A stretch of DNA of 64,000 bases from Nitrososphaeraceae archaeon (GCA_031316115.1 JALDRC010000003.1:248001-312000), one strand, 5' to 3'. Numbered from the stretch's first letter, positions 8,025-17,785 are shown. Notes: generated by a model from the letters alone, not told the origin. Made by a program: numbers and translations.

Positions 8025-9920
8025 TCATCTATTTTTTAGATTATTTTCCTTAATCCTTCTCCTTCTTCGTAACAAAAAGAAAGTGACAACAGAGGCAATT
8101 ATCAACATTGATAAAATCAAGAGTGTGATAAACATAGGTGTTTTGGTAGCTTCTAGCTCGAATTGATAAATTAATTCATCGTTGGTATAATTAAATGTAA
8201 TATTATTATCTTTTCCAACCGATTGGAGATCCAAAATAGTTTTGTTTGTTTTCAAGATATATTGATTTCCAGATACCAATCCACCTATAACAAACTTTGT
8301 TTGGATCGTTTCAGGAAATATAGTATTCCATTTTTTATAGTGGTTATTTTTAGAAAAATCTTTATTTATTGAGGATATGTTTACATAAGACGAATTTGGA
8401 AAAACTTGCATATCTAAAGAAGTCAATCTAGTAATATTTTGAATTGGTTTTATCTCCACAGTATTGTTTATAGTATTTACCATATTGGTAACATTATTTC
8501 CAGATAATAGTGAGTTATCAGTATTAATAACTTTTAAATTACTATTTTTGTCAACAAATAAAATTGACGTGTTGTTAAATAGAGAATCCCGTACAACATT
8601 GCCACTAGATGCTTTTATGTAGTAATCTTGTTTATCATTTTTATCTACAATATTAGAGTCAAATATATTATTGATTATTCTATCCAACTTTAATCCGATA
8701 TTTAACCCACCTTCTATTATATTCCCAATAAATTTATTATTTTGTGTTCCATATTCTGCTATATTTATTCCACTATTAATCGAATTCTTTATGTTATTAT
8801 TTGAGATTCTATTCCATGAAGAATTTGAATATATGTTTATCCCATAGTTATTGCTATTACTTATAGTATTTTGTATTATTGAATTCTCATTCCCTTTTTT
8901 AATAAATATTCCATTTCCATTTTTATCAATCATATTGTTACTGATAATATTGTCCTTAGATTCAGAAATCATTATTCCCATTGTGTTTGATTCAATCCTG
9001 TTATTTTCCATAGTAACATTATTTCCATTTTTGTCAATTAGAATAGCTATTCCGATATTATTTTGTAGAATATTATCTTTAATATCTATATTATTACATT
9101 CTCTTAAGCATACAATAGCATGTAGAGTAGTGTCATTGATTGTGTTATTTAAAATTTCTATGTTATTAGTTTTTGTATCCAATTTAATACCTTCATTATA
9201 ACTATTAGATATTCTATTACTCTCTATCAAGATATTAGAAACATTATTCAGTAATTGTACTCCTAAATAGTTACCAACAATCGTATTATTGACAATTAAA
9301 CTTCCTTTACCAGATAAATATGATATTCCTTCCGTTCCTACATAACCTTTGTAACCTAGATTCGCTAAATATGAATTTGTAATATTGGTTGTTCCTGCTG
9401 AATTCCAGAATGTCAAAATGTATGGTCGGATAGTCTCTGGGGAGATAACTAAAGGTGGAGAATTACTTGTCGAATTCCATCCTAATATTTTTGTATTATC
9501 TATTTTTAAATTTCCTCTAGAAATAATAGAATAGGGAAGATTATTTGAATAATCTGAATCAATCTTTAATGTTTTAGCAGATGAACCATCGATTTTCAAA
9601 GCGGCATTTTCTAATATCATAATATTTGATTTTAACAACCATTCGTTGGGTCCAATCATAGAAAGCAAATCGTTATTAAAATAAGAAGATATGCTGGGAA
9701 TATTTACACTCCCACCGCATATTATAATTGTTCTAGTTATATTATCATATTTTAGACAAACATCTTCTGTTATATTTTTATTTTCTACTGTTATATTTTT
9801 ATTTTCTACTGTATTATCATATTCTAATCCAAATGTATTTACAAGAAAAAAACTAGCTCCGAAAATTATAGAAAATATAAATAACGAATATAATACTTCT
9901 ATCTTTATATGACAATACAA
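8025..9920 (-). CDS. NosD-like right-handed beta-helix surface protein, C-terminally anchored
   Basis: The 631-residue protein has an N-terminal signal/anchor (IEVLYSLFIFSIIFGASFF), then about 350 residues of Asn/Ile-rich parallel beta-helix repeats with the pattern NNxIxxNxIxxNxxGI characteristic of NosD/CASH-domain carbohydrate-binding or sugar-hydrolase folds. A beta-rich region follows, then a C-terminal membrane helix (MFITLLILSMLIIASVVTFFLL) and an Arg/Lys stop-transfer cluster. It is therefore probably a cell-surface protein facing outward. No nos genes or copper ligand clusters are seen, so a NosD role in copper insertion is not supported. A 27-base direct repeat encodes the doubled ITVENKN near the N-terminus. 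It stands alone, divergent from the GH5 gene. Confidence 0.85.
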   Translation of the reverse strand: MYCHIKIEVLYSLFIFSIIFGASFFLVNTFGLEYDNTVENKNITVENKNITEDVCLKYDNITRTIIICGGSVNIPSISSYFNNDLLSMIGPNEWLLKSNIMILENAALKIDGSSAKTLKIDSDYSNNLPYSIISRGNLKIDNTKILGWNSTSNSPPLVISPETIRPYILTFWNSAGTTNITNSYLANLGYKGYVGTEGISYLSGKGSLIVNNTIVGNYLGVQLLNNVSNILIESNRISNSYNEGIKLDTKTNNIEILNNTINDTTLHAIVCLRECNNIDIKDNILQNNIGIAILIDKNGNNVTMENNRIESNTMGIMISESKDNIISNNMIDKNGNGIFIKKGNENSIIQNTISNSNNYGINIYSNSSWNRISNNNIKNSINSGINIAEYGTQNNKFIGNIIEGGLNIGLKLDRIINNIFDSNIVDKNDKQDYYIKASSGNVVRDSLFNNTSILFVDKNSNLKVINTDNSLLSGNNVTNMVNTINNTVEIKPIQNITRLTSLDMQVFPNSSYVNISSINKDFSKNNHYKKWNTIFPETIQTKFVIGGLVSGNQYILKTNKTILDLQSVGKDNNITFNYTNDELIYQFELEATKTPMFITLLILSMLIIASVVTFFLLRRRRRIKENNLKNR

Positions 9921-10076
9921 TTGTGCTTATATTTTTAAAATAATATGCTATATAAATGACGGTAAAATTTTTAATATTGTAATTATCATTTTTTTTAATA
10001 AGAAATTTATAGAAGATTTATAAACTAGGAGATACATATATATAAAAAAATACGATGAGTGTATAATGAATAATTA

Positions 10077-11369
10077 ATGGTTCTGTCTAGACTCACCTCG
10101 TATATTTATATTTGTTTTTTCGCTATTTTAATTATCTTAAATATTAGCTTTCTTAACCCACTCCCACCATCAATTGAAGCGCAAAATTCGAATGAGGTAA
10201 AGGATGGACCTCCATTTAATGGAGTCAATATGCATGGATTCTATACTCGTACTGCTCAAGCACGTGATAGTACAAATGATCTTCCTCCGAATTACTTTGA
10301 TGAAAGTTTTAAGATTATATCTACCTCTGGTATGAATCATGTACGTTTCCCATTCTTTTGGGAAGCATATGTTAAAAATCCTAATGAATTTATACAAGAA
10401 TTAGAAACAGTTGCTTCAGTTGCAGACAAATATAATATCAAAGTTTTATATGATAATCATCAGTTCCACACCTCATCTTACCTAAATCCCCAAAGAGGAA
10501 CTGGATTTCCCTTTGCACTTTTTGAAGGAGACTTTTCGTTTTTTTATGGTAGTGGAGGAGGAACTAAATATCCTACTGCTAAGGTATGGTGGTCAAACTG
10601 GTGGGATAGAAATGTTCGTGATAAAGATGGAAATGATGGATGGACACTTCAAATGGAGTTTCTTAATAAAATTGTAGAGACAGTAGATAAGCATAAGAGT
10701 ACTGTAGGATATGAAATTCTAAGTGAACCACAAGTTCATGATAAAACACAATGGTCGAAAATCGGTAATTATAACACATTTATCTCAGATTCATTAAGAA
10801 AATTAACGAACAAGACTATCGCATTTAGCATGAGTATTCCAGTGTCTCTAGAAAGTCCAATAGATCTTAATCCAATCAATCTAGCAAAAATGGCACCAAA
10901 AAATACCACTAACACTGTATTTAAAATAAGTGTTTATAGTTTACCTCAAGGAAATACATATCAAGAATCTCGTTTGAGTACTTTTGTACAAGCTGCTGGT
11001 CTGGCAGGAGTCCCCCTTTACATAGGAGAATGGAATAATGTCAAAAGGGATAAAATAATTGACGAGGAGGGAGAAATTATTACTTTTATAAATGAAACCT
11101 TTAGTAGTATCAATCAGACCGAGGCAAACCTGATGGTTGAAACATTTAAAAACCTGGATGTATGGGGCTCGGCCTTTTGGCAATGGAGAGTAGACTCACA
11201 TCAAGTACAAAACTTTAATTTAATCAATGTAACTAATGGTAAAATCATTACAACAATATACTTTGATATAGTAAAAAATGCATATCAAATTGTTTATGGT
11301 GAAACAAACAAAACCACTAATCAAAACATAAATTCAAATAAAGAAAGTCAACTAGTGCTTTCGGATTGA
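10077..11369 (+). CDS. Secreted glycoside hydrolase family 5-like (cellulase fold) protein
   Basis: The 430-residue protein starts with a signal peptide (hydrophobic about 8-25, ending near IEAQ). The mature part is a (beta/alpha)8 barrel with GVNMHGF at 49-55, HVRFPFFWEAY at 88-98 and VLYDNHQFHTSS at 123-134. The acid/base glutamate is E217 in ILSEPQ (family consensus NEP, here SEP) and the nucleophile is E318 in LYIGEWNN. GH5 enzymes cleave beta-1,4-glucans, mannans or related glycosides; the substrate cannot be told here. The tail is Asn/Thr-rich. The start at 10077 is TTG or similar; Nitrososphaerales rarely carry such enzymes to my knowledge, so polysaccharide remodelling of the cell's own matrix is one possible role. 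Confidence 0.82.
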   Translation: MVLSRLTSYIYICFFAILIILNISFLNPLPPSIEAQNSNEVKDGPPFNGVNMHGFYTRTAQARDSTNDLPPNYFDESFKIISTSGMNHVRFPFFWEAYVKNPNEFIQELETVASVADKYNIKVLYDNHQFHTSSYLNPQRGTGFPFALFEGDFSFFYGSGGGTKYPTAKVWWSNWWDRNVRDKDGNDGWTLQMEFLNKIVETVDKHKSTVGYEILSEPQVHDKTQWSKIGNYNTFISDSLRKLTNKTIAFSMSIPVSLESPIDLNPINLAKMAPKNTTNTVFKISVYSLPQGNTYQESRLSTFVQAAGLAGVPLYIGEWNNVKRDKIIDEEGEIITFINETFSSINQTEANLMVETFKNLDVWGSAFWQWRVDSHQVQNFNLINVTNGKIITTIYFDIVKNAYQIVYGETNKTTNQNINSNKESQLVLSD

Positions 11370-11432
11370 TAGAAACAATTCGATTGTAATACTGCTCAAT
11401 CTCTGATTTTGAGACAATTAAGTTTATATTTT

Positions 11433-13331
11433 TTATGTCATTATTTGAGGCCTTTTTGATAGATACTTTGGAAGATTTAAAGGCATGAAAGGTTTATCTT
11501 GAACGTTTAACTTAATCTTAAAAATCAGTTCTTCCAGCGTAGATTTATATTGATTTCCTGACATTCGATCTCTCACCATTAGTTCAGATGATTCTATTTC
11601 TTTCTCTCCTATAACAAGTATATATGGAACCCATTCAGTTTCTGCATCTCGGATTCTTTTTCCGACTGATTCATCTCTATCATCTATGTCAACCCGAATC
11701 TGATTTTTATTAATATCTTTTTCGATTGTTTCAGCATAGACCATATACTCTTCTTTTATGGGTATAATTCTTACTTGAGTATGGATTAGCCAGAGGGGCA
11801 ATGTTGCTCTCTTGCCTGTTTGTTGGATTTTAGCAGCTTTTTCCAATAGAGAATAAATGATCCTTTCTATAGCTCCACTTGGAGAATTATGTAAAATGAT
11901 TGGATTGCGTTTTTGACCATTTTCATCTACAAATTCTATCTTATATCTAATCCCATTTTCAACGTCTATTTGGTCTGTGGATAATGCAGCCGCTTTACCA
12001 GAGTTATCAATATAATTAAATTCCCATTTTAAAACAAAATAAAAAAACCTTTCTTTCCACATTTCTATTAGTACAGGTTTTCCAAATTTCTTCAAGAGTT
12101 TTAAGATAAAATCTTTATTCTCTACATAAAAAGGAGCAGTAAACCTAACTGCCATCTCTATATCATCCTCTATTTTTAGATCAAAAGCCTTTAAAACATC
12201 TATGGATAGCTCAAATCGCTTAAGGAACTCTTCCTTAGATTGTTCCATATCTTTACAGAAAGCATGACAGTCTGGCATACTAAATGCTCTTAGTCTTCTT
12301 AAACCGACTAATTCTCCAGTTTTTTCTCTTCTAAAACTATATCTTGTTAATTCATAAAGCTTCAATGGTAGATTCTTATAAGTAATGTGAAAATCTTTCG
12401 CCATTAAAAATTGACCAAAACATGCAGCAAATCTGAGAAATAATTTTTTATTATCTGATAATATGTTATACTGTCTTGCAGGAAAACGATTAAAGTAACT
12501 TTCCATTGATGGATGTTTGGTATCATACATTATTGGTGTTTCGACTTCGATTGCACCATAATCAAGAACTTTTCTAGTTATAAATTGTTCAATTAAAGAT
12601 TTCATCAATCTTCCCTTTGGATAGAATCGAACATTACCTGGATCGGAAGCTGGTTCATAATCTGCTATACCCATTCGCTTCATCAATCGCACATGTGGAG
12701 GTTGTTCTTCCACTACTCTTCTCTTAGAGGTTTCATAATCTATAAATTTCTTGAAATTAATGTTGTTAGATTTGAAATTTTCCAAAGGTATTAAATTTCC
12801 ATCTAAATCAAGGATATACCATGATGATCTTTGTTTTTCTTCGGAATCTAATGCAGAAGAGACAATTTCTTGACTATCAATCAGAGAAGAATTTGTGGTT
12901 TGTTCAATTCCAATATCATCTTTATCAGTAAGAATTTTGAAATTTTCTGCTAGTGGATGACCTTTTACACTAATATTAAATGACTTTGTCCAACCAAAAG
13001 GAGCCCTTTGTACATCGTCTATAACATTCTTGGCTCTCTCTTCTAATTCTTTGATTAGCTCGAATGCTTGCTTAGGTGTAGCTAAATCAGAGCTAAGGTG
13101 TGCATAGGGATAAATCAACAATTTATTGACCTTGATCTGTTCTAGATATATTTTAATTTCCTTTAAGGCTTTATCGACAATCTTTTTGTTATCATTTTTT
13201 TCTATACATATGAAAACAACGACTAAATTACGCAGTTTTTTTGTTTCTACTTTAATCTTTTCTGCGTCACCAATTTCTTCAGAAATTGGTGTGTATTCAA
13301 CATATTCAGAATGTAATTGTAACAAGCGCAT
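11433..13331 (-). CDS. thrS: Threonyl-tRNA synthetase, archaeal type
   Basis: This class II synthetase charges tRNA-Thr. The 632-residue protein begins with the archaea-specific editing domain related to D-aminoacyl-tRNA deacylase (MRLLQLHSEYVEYTP, HPLAENFKIL), which hydrolyses Ser-tRNA-Thr. The catalytic core follows with motif 2 (TRYSFRREKTGELVGLRRLR) and zinc-site residues, and the C-terminal anticodon-binding domain contains IRVDIDDRDESVGKRIRDAE. Length and domain order are normal for archaea. A small zinc-finger-like gene lies 29 bases upstream on the same strand. Confidence 0.96.
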   Translation of the reverse strand: MRLLQLHSEYVEYTPISEEIGDAEKIKVETKKLRNLVVVFICIEKNDNKKIVDKALKEIKIYLEQIKVNKLLIYPYAHLSSDLATPKQAFELIKELEERAKNVIDDVQRAPFGWTKSFNISVKGHPLAENFKILTDKDDIGIEQTTNSSLIDSQEIVSSALDSEEKQRSSWYILDLDGNLIPLENFKSNNINFKKFIDYETSKRRVVEEQPPHVRLMKRMGIADYEPASDPGNVRFYPKGRLMKSLIEQFITRKVLDYGAIEVETPIMYDTKHPSMESYFNRFPARQYNILSDNKKLFLRFAACFGQFLMAKDFHITYKNLPLKLYELTRYSFRREKTGELVGLRRLRAFSMPDCHAFCKDMEQSKEEFLKRFELSIDVLKAFDLKIEDDIEMAVRFTAPFYVENKDFILKLLKKFGKPVLIEMWKERFFYFVLKWEFNYIDNSGKAAALSTDQIDVENGIRYKIEFVDENGQKRNPIILHNSPSGAIERIIYSLLEKAAKIQQTGKRATLPLWLIHTQVRIIPIKEEYMVYAETIEKDINKNQIRVDIDDRDESVGKRIRDAETEWVPYILVIGEKEIESSELMVRDRMSGNQYKSTLEELIFKIKLNVQDKPFMPLNLPKYLSKRPQIMT

Positions 13332-13360
13332 GATTAAGAATCCTCGACTTCAATCACTGC

Positions 13361-13570
13361 TTATTTCCATCTAGCTCTTTCATTCTCACGATCATCTTTG
13401 GTAGACTTTTTCCATTCTTTGTAATGATTTCTACAGAGGTATACTCTCTTGTTGGAAGAAACTATATCTAGGTCGCTTGCCATCATTCCTTTAGTTTCAC
13501 TCATAGACCTTTCTGCTTTTTCTTCGCATCCTTGTACACTACAACTTATACCTTTGTTTACTCTTCCCAT
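13361..13570 (-). CDS. Small zinc-finger-like protein upstream of thrS, 69 aa
   Basis: The 69-residue protein is highly charged and has a putative metal site made of C10-x4-C15 (CSVQGC) and C51-x2-H54 (CRNH). The C-terminus KDDRENERARWK is strongly polar. I do not know a function. It starts with ATG at 13568-13570 and ends 29 bases before thrS on the same strand, so it is likely in the same transcript. The organisation of one Cys pair and one Cys-His pair suggests a single zinc knuckle that binds nucleic acid or protein; that is inference. Confidence 0.75.
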   Translation of the reverse strand: MGRVNKGISCSVQGCEEKAERSMSETKGMMASDLDIVSSNKRVYLCRNHYKEWKKSTKDDRENERARWK

Positions 13571-13652
13571 TCGATAGTAAATTCCTTTAGAAATATAAAA
13601 GCTATACCCAATTATATTATTTTTTCTACGTTTTTTTAAAAAACTGAATGAT

Positions 13653-15110
13653 TTATTTGAAAATAAATCCTAGTAAGAAAATTAAACAACCGATTATTTC
13701 AACTGTTAATATAGAATTTTTTATCTTTTTTGATGATGATCCATAAGTTTTTCTATTTGCTGATCTTATCCACTTTTGATCCCTGATCGTTACAAGCGCA
13801 TATAACTTTATTACCGCGATCATAAAATTTATCACTACGTACACAGGTAACAGAGAGATATCTTCTGGATGGCGTTTTAGATGAGGTATTATCTTAATTC
13901 CTCTCCCTACCATCCATAGAATCAAAATAGAAATTGCCAGAATGTAATTATTAAGATACAGAGCCAAACCAAAAAAAATTGGGCCGAAAAACAAAGTAAA
14001 GATAGAAATAAATCTGTCGATAATGTGGAAAGCTAAAAACGGATGTTTCCATGCCCATCCATCCCATAAACTTACTAAATCTGAATTGTGACTGTTTCTA
14101 GACCATCTTAATCTTTGACCCCAAAATGTTTTAAAATCAGGAGCGGCGTATGAATATATTACGGCGTTACTTTGATAATATGTTTTCCATCCTTTACTCT
14201 GTACTATTCTTGTTAAACATTTATCTTCTCCTGATTCTTTTTTTCTGTCTAATACTATTTCATTAAGGAATTGATCCAAACTTCCTTCTATGACGTCCTT
14301 CCTATATAAAGAAGTCCGTCCTGACAAACATGATAATGCTTGACCCATTGCAGTTTGTGCAGGCAAATCATAATAATTTCGCATATCCCAAAAGATATCC
14401 GTTATTTTTTGCCATATTGTTCTTCTTTCAATGGGATGTTGACGAGTAGTAACTCCTCCTATAGTAGGATCCTCAAAAGGAATTAATATAGAATTTCTAA
14501 TATCCTTTGCCCATATAGTATCGCTATCAACCAGCGCAATTATTCTATTTTTTGCTTTTCCTATTCCCTCTGCTAAAGCTGGTCGCTTTCCTGGTTTATC
14601 GATAACAATTAGTTTCATAAAAGGTCGATTTTTTGACATTTTTTGAAAAACTGATATATTTTCCTTGTCAGTGTGATCGATTACTCCTATAATTTCATCA
14701 GGTTTATTTTGAAGCCATGATTCTATAGCTCGTCTAAATATGAGAGGATCTTCCTTGTAAACTGGTGTTATTATGCTATATTTTTGGATACTGCATTTAC
14801 TCGAGGCACTAATTGGATCATACAAGAGTGAAGAGGACTTTTTAAAAATCCAGATACTCCATCTCCATAATCCAATCAAGCCTAAGGGGAGATATATCCA
14901 TATTAACTGATAATAATTGATTGCAACTGCACCCAGTGTTTCGGAAAACCATAGTATACTAGATTCAATTGGTTTGACAATTGAAATATTTTCAAAAGTC
15001 TGTGGCAAAAAAGTATAAAATAAAGAAAAAATAAGAAGTACAGATAATGTTATTATTATTGGAATAAGTGTGATTTCCACTGGAAATCTAATGTCTATTG
15101 ATCTGTACAT
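13653..15110 (-). CDS. Processive family 2 glycosyltransferase, hyaluronan/cellulose synthase-like
   Basis: This membrane glycosyltransferase has 485 residues with two N-terminal helices (about 13-33 and 57-83), a cytoplasmic GT-A domain, and at least three C-terminal helices. Catalytic motifs are present in order: the nucleotide-sugar DxD in VDSDTIW, the acid in GEDKCLT and the Q-x-x-R-W motif as GQRLRWSRN. The combination indicates a processive polymerase that extrudes a beta-linked polysaccharide. It is divergent from a UDP-sugar 6-dehydrogenase gene, which would supply a uronic acid precursor, so a hyaluronan-like or other uronate-containing exopolymer is a reasonable inference. The donor sugar is not determinable from sequence alone. 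Confidence 0.88.
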   Translation of the reverse strand: MYRSIDIRFPVEITLIPIIITLSVLLIFSLFYTFLPQTFENISIVKPIESSILWFSETLGAVAINYYQLIWIYLPLGLIGLWRWSIWIFKKSSSLLYDPISASSKCSIQKYSIITPVYKEDPLIFRRAIESWLQNKPDEIIGVIDHTDKENISVFQKMSKNRPFMKLIVIDKPGKRPALAEGIGKAKNRIIALVDSDTIWAKDIRNSILIPFEDPTIGGVTTRQHPIERRTIWQKITDIFWDMRNYYDLPAQTAMGQALSCLSGRTSLYRKDVIEGSLDQFLNEIVLDRKKESGEDKCLTRIVQSKGWKTYYQSNAVIYSYAAPDFKTFWGQRLRWSRNSHNSDLVSLWDGWAWKHPFLAFHIIDRFISIFTLFFGPIFFGLALYLNNYILAISILILWMVGRGIKIIPHLKRHPEDISLLPVYVVINFMIAVIKLYALVTIRDQKWIRSANRKTYGSSSKKIKNSILTVEIIGCLIFLLGFIFK

Positions 15111-15434
15111 CTATACTAAATATCATCTATTCTAATTTATATGTAGATCGGAGGATTCTCCTACTAGAATTGCAAAAAAAATAATTTTTTTTCCTAATGT
15201 GAATATTAGTAAATAGTGGTATTAAATCTAAAAAATAGATTAAAGTAAATTAACTAACATCAAAACTTAATAATTTGCTATTAGACTTTATGGTTTTATC
15301 ATATCATATTTATATTAATATTTTATAGAACAATTTATAAAAAAAATTATTGGAACTATCTAAAATAATAAGAGATAGTAGTACTTATATATCCAAATTA
15401 TTGGTTTTTTATACAGAGGTTTGTAAAATTAAAA
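15111..15434. other. Divergent promoter region between glycosyltransferase and UDP-sugar dehydrogenase
   Basis: This 324-base gap is very AT-rich and I see no open frame or RNA in it. It must hold promoters for both flanking genes. The only clear element is the TATA-like sequence at 15385-15393. A poly-A/poly-T run lies near 15175-15192. Confidence 0.6.
15385..15393 (+). promoter_or_regulatory. TATA-box candidate for the UDP-sugar dehydrogenase gene
   Basis: The sequence TTATATATC lies about 46 bases upstream of the ATG at 15435, predicting transcription start near 15415 and a leader of about 20 bases. A weak purine-rich AGAGGT at 15415-15420 could serve as a ribosome binding site but is rather far from the ATG. 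Confidence 0.4.
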
Positions 15435-16313
15435 ATGGTTAAAATTTCAATTATTGGTTCTGGTGTAGTAGGTTCTGCAACCGGCATGGGCTTTCAGAAA
15501 TTAGGACACGACGTATTGTTTTATGACATATCCAATAAAAGAATCAATACCTTAAGGAAAGAAGGATATAGAACAGCAAACAATGTTCAGGAAGCAGTAG
15601 AACATGGACAAATAATTTTTGTGTGTGTCAATACTCCAACTGGTGCAGATGATGAACAAGATTTATCGCAAGTAAAATCTGCATTATTCTCTTTAACTGA
15701 TGCATTCAATTCAACAGAACATAAGATAAATCCCCTTGTAGTGTTTCGAAGTACAATGTTACCGGGGACAATGAATGAAGAAGTAGTTAGATATATGGAC
15801 ATTCATTGTAATCTCAAACGAGGTAAAGAGTATAATATCTGTTATAATCCAGAGTTTCTAAGACAAGATACTGCATATGAAGATTTTTTTGTGCCTGATC
15901 GAGTTGTTATAGGTGAGGATTATCCAGATAGTTCAAGATTATTAAAGGAAATTTACAAACCTTTAACCGACAAAATCATTACTACAAGTTTTGCAGCTGC
16001 TGAAATGATAAAATATACATCAAATTGTTTCTTATCGCTCAAAATATCATTTTTTAACGAAATTGGAATGTTATGTAAAGAAATAGGTATAGATGATAAA
16101 GCTGTGAGTATGGGAGTTTCATTAGATAAACGAATAGGCAAATATGGAACAATGGCAGGAAAACCATTTGAGGGTGCATGTTTACCAAAAGATACAAAGG
16201 CTTTATCTACATTTATAAGAAAACGTGGATGGACCCCAGATTTACTTAAAGTTACATTAGATATCAACAAGAAGATAGAAGAGTTAGTAACAAGAACTGC
16301 ATTTACGAAATAA
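15435..16313 (+). CDS. UDP-glucose/GDP-mannose 6-dehydrogenase lacking the C-terminal domain
   Basis: The enzyme family oxidises UDP-hexoses to uronic acids with NAD. The Rossmann motif GSGVVGSATG is at 8-17, NPEFLRQDTAYEDF at 138-151 and the catalytic cysteine is C249 in GACLPKDTKAL. The N-terminal NAD domain and central helical domain are complete, but the protein stops at 292 residues, whereas the family is usually 420-450 with a C-terminal UDP-sugar-binding domain. Only 130 bases separate it from the next gene and I see no remnant of that domain. It may be a shortened but active form, need a partner, or be inactive. The divergent GT2 gene supports a polysaccharide role. Confidence 0.85.
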   Translation: MVKISIIGSGVVGSATGMGFQKLGHDVLFYDISNKRINTLRKEGYRTANNVQEAVEHGQIIFVCVNTPTGADDEQDLSQVKSALFSLTDAFNSTEHKINPLVVFRSTMLPGTMNEEVVRYMDIHCNLKRGKEYNICYNPEFLRQDTAYEDFFVPDRVVIGEDYPDSSRLLKEIYKPLTDKIITTSFAAAEMIKYTSNCFLSLKISFFNEIGMLCKEIGIDDKAVSMGVSLDKRIGKYGTMAGKPFEGACLPKDTKALSTFIRKRGWTPDLLKVTLDINKKIEELVTRTAFTK

Positions 16314-16443
16314 AACTCTCTTTTTTTAAAAAATGAATTTTGATTGAGTATAAATTTGATACGTTAACAAGATATTGTTTTTCTTCTATTTTCGATGAGA
16401 TAAACTGGTTCTCCGATCATCTATTGTAATAAATAGTATGAAA

Positions 16444-17484
16444 TTATTCACAAATATTTTTTATCGGATATATATCAAAATTAGTAGATTGCTTATACAT
16501 TTTAGTGTAAAATTCGATAAATTTTGTTAAGGAAATTAAATTTCTCCCATGAGTAAGATATAATGCAGCAAAAACATTAGCAAGAAATAATCGTTCTATT
16601 GGTTTAAGATTTAATAGATAGCCCAAGACATTTGCTGCATCCCATGAATCTCCTGCACCGGTCAAATTATGTATTTTAGTTAGTTTAACAGAACTAATAG
16701 AAAACGCTTGTTCACCATTAGAAAATGCCGTTCCATTTTTTGTGTGCAAATTAATAGGTATTTTAAATTCCTGTGCGAGAATTTGTGCAGATCTCTTTAT
16801 TTTTTTACAATCATAATTTCCCTTTAAAATTCTATTTTTGAGCTTTAATTCTGAGAGTAATGAATTACATTCGTTTTCATTTATGCTCAATATATCAATT
16901 AGATCATTATTGTCTATTAATAGCCTACAAAATTCACTAGTTCGATCGCCAATATCTGCAGGATCAACAAAATGAAGTGAGTTAGGAGAATTGCTAAAAA
17001 CATATTTTAAAAGGGATGTTCCTTTAAGATTTGTTGCCCAGTTTAGACCAACTACTGCTACTGCATCTCTCATTAGATTTTTATCTATCATGGTTTTGAA
17101 TTTCTCTTTTCCAAAGTGAGCATTATCTCCTACATCACTAATCATAACGTTAGATTCAGGTTGAAAAGTTGACTGATTCATAAATTCAAGAGAAGTAGTA
17201 AATCCAGGTCTTCCATGAAAGATATTTAAATGAACATTTAATAAACCTAGAAATAGATTTTCTAAGATATTTTTTCCTATTTGATCAGCTGTAGTGAATA
17301 AATGAACTTCTAAACCTAATTTTGCAAGACAAAAAGAAAAATTTACAGCATTTCCACCTCCAATTTCTGTAGTAGAAATCCCCCGAATACTACCTCCACC
17401 AAATTTAGTTTTTTCATTAATTTTTTTGAAAAATTTTTGCTTATTGTTAATATGTATTATTCGATCTATAAAATAATCATGCAT
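16444..17484 (-). CDS. PfkB/ribokinase-family carbohydrate kinase
   Basis: This 346-residue protein carries the two family signatures: the glycine-rich N-terminal GGGSIRGISTTEIGGGNAVN near 29-48 and the C-terminal catalytic box LTGAGDSWDAANVLGYL near 275-292, where the Asp is the base. Family members phosphorylate ribose, fructose, adenosine, or similar compounds. The precise substrate is unclear. The start at MHDYFIDRIIH is accepted because upstream in-frame sequence is short. Its 3' end is 130 bases from the convergent UDP-sugar dehydrogenase gene. Confidence 0.86.
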   Translation of the reverse strand: MHDYFIDRIIHINNKQKFFKKINEKTKFGGGSIRGISTTEIGGGNAVNFSFCLAKLGLEVHLFTTADQIGKNILENLFLGLLNVHLNIFHGRPGFTTSLEFMNQSTFQPESNVMISDVGDNAHFGKEKFKTMIDKNLMRDAVAVVGLNWATNLKGTSLLKYVFSNSPNSLHFVDPADIGDRTSEFCRLLIDNNDLIDILSINENECNSLLSELKLKNRILKGNYDCKKIKRSAQILAQEFKIPINLHTKNGTAFSNGEQAFSISSVKLTKIHNLTGAGDSWDAANVLGYLLNLKPIERLFLANVFAALYLTHGRNLISLTKFIEFYTKMYKQSTNFDIYPIKNICE

Positions 17485-17641
17485 AACAATTATAGGTTCT
17501 TTCCTTTCTTGATAATCTATTATTTTTTTAAAAAGAATCTTAGGATCACAGAACTTTAAATTTAACCACCCTTTTTAATTATAGATCATATTCAAAATTA
17601 TATTTTATTATATGATGGCGAAATTGAGAGTATAAACAAGA

Positions 17642-17785
17642 TTATCTCCAAAAGACAGATACAATCCCAAGACCAGTAATAGCTAATCCACCATAAACTA
17701 AAGATGTTATTTGTAGTGTACTCGCCCCGATCGCTAGTCCAATACCGGATATAATCATGAATAATTCGGCAATTCGTCGTTTCAT
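17642..17785 (-). CDS. Small two-helix membrane protein, 47 aa
   Basis: A complete short frame, ATG at 17783-17785 to TAA at 17642-17644, encodes a 47-residue protein beginning MKRRIAELFMII and ending VSVFWR. Two hydrophobic stretches rich in Gly and Ile (about 8-21 and 29-45) are separated by a short polar turn; the N-terminal KRR and C-terminal Arg are consistent with membrane insertion with both ends inside. It follows the Dps-like gene by 76 bases on the same strand. I have no family name for it. The clean hydrophobic pattern argues that it is real. Confidence 0.5.
   Translation of the reverse strand: MKRRIAELFMIISGIGLAIGASTLQITSLVYGGLAITGLGIVSVFWR

Noticed and set aside
8025-9920. NosD-type copper insertion role for the beta-helix protein
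   Set aside because: No nos genes and no copper-binding clusters; the shared feature is only the repeat fold.
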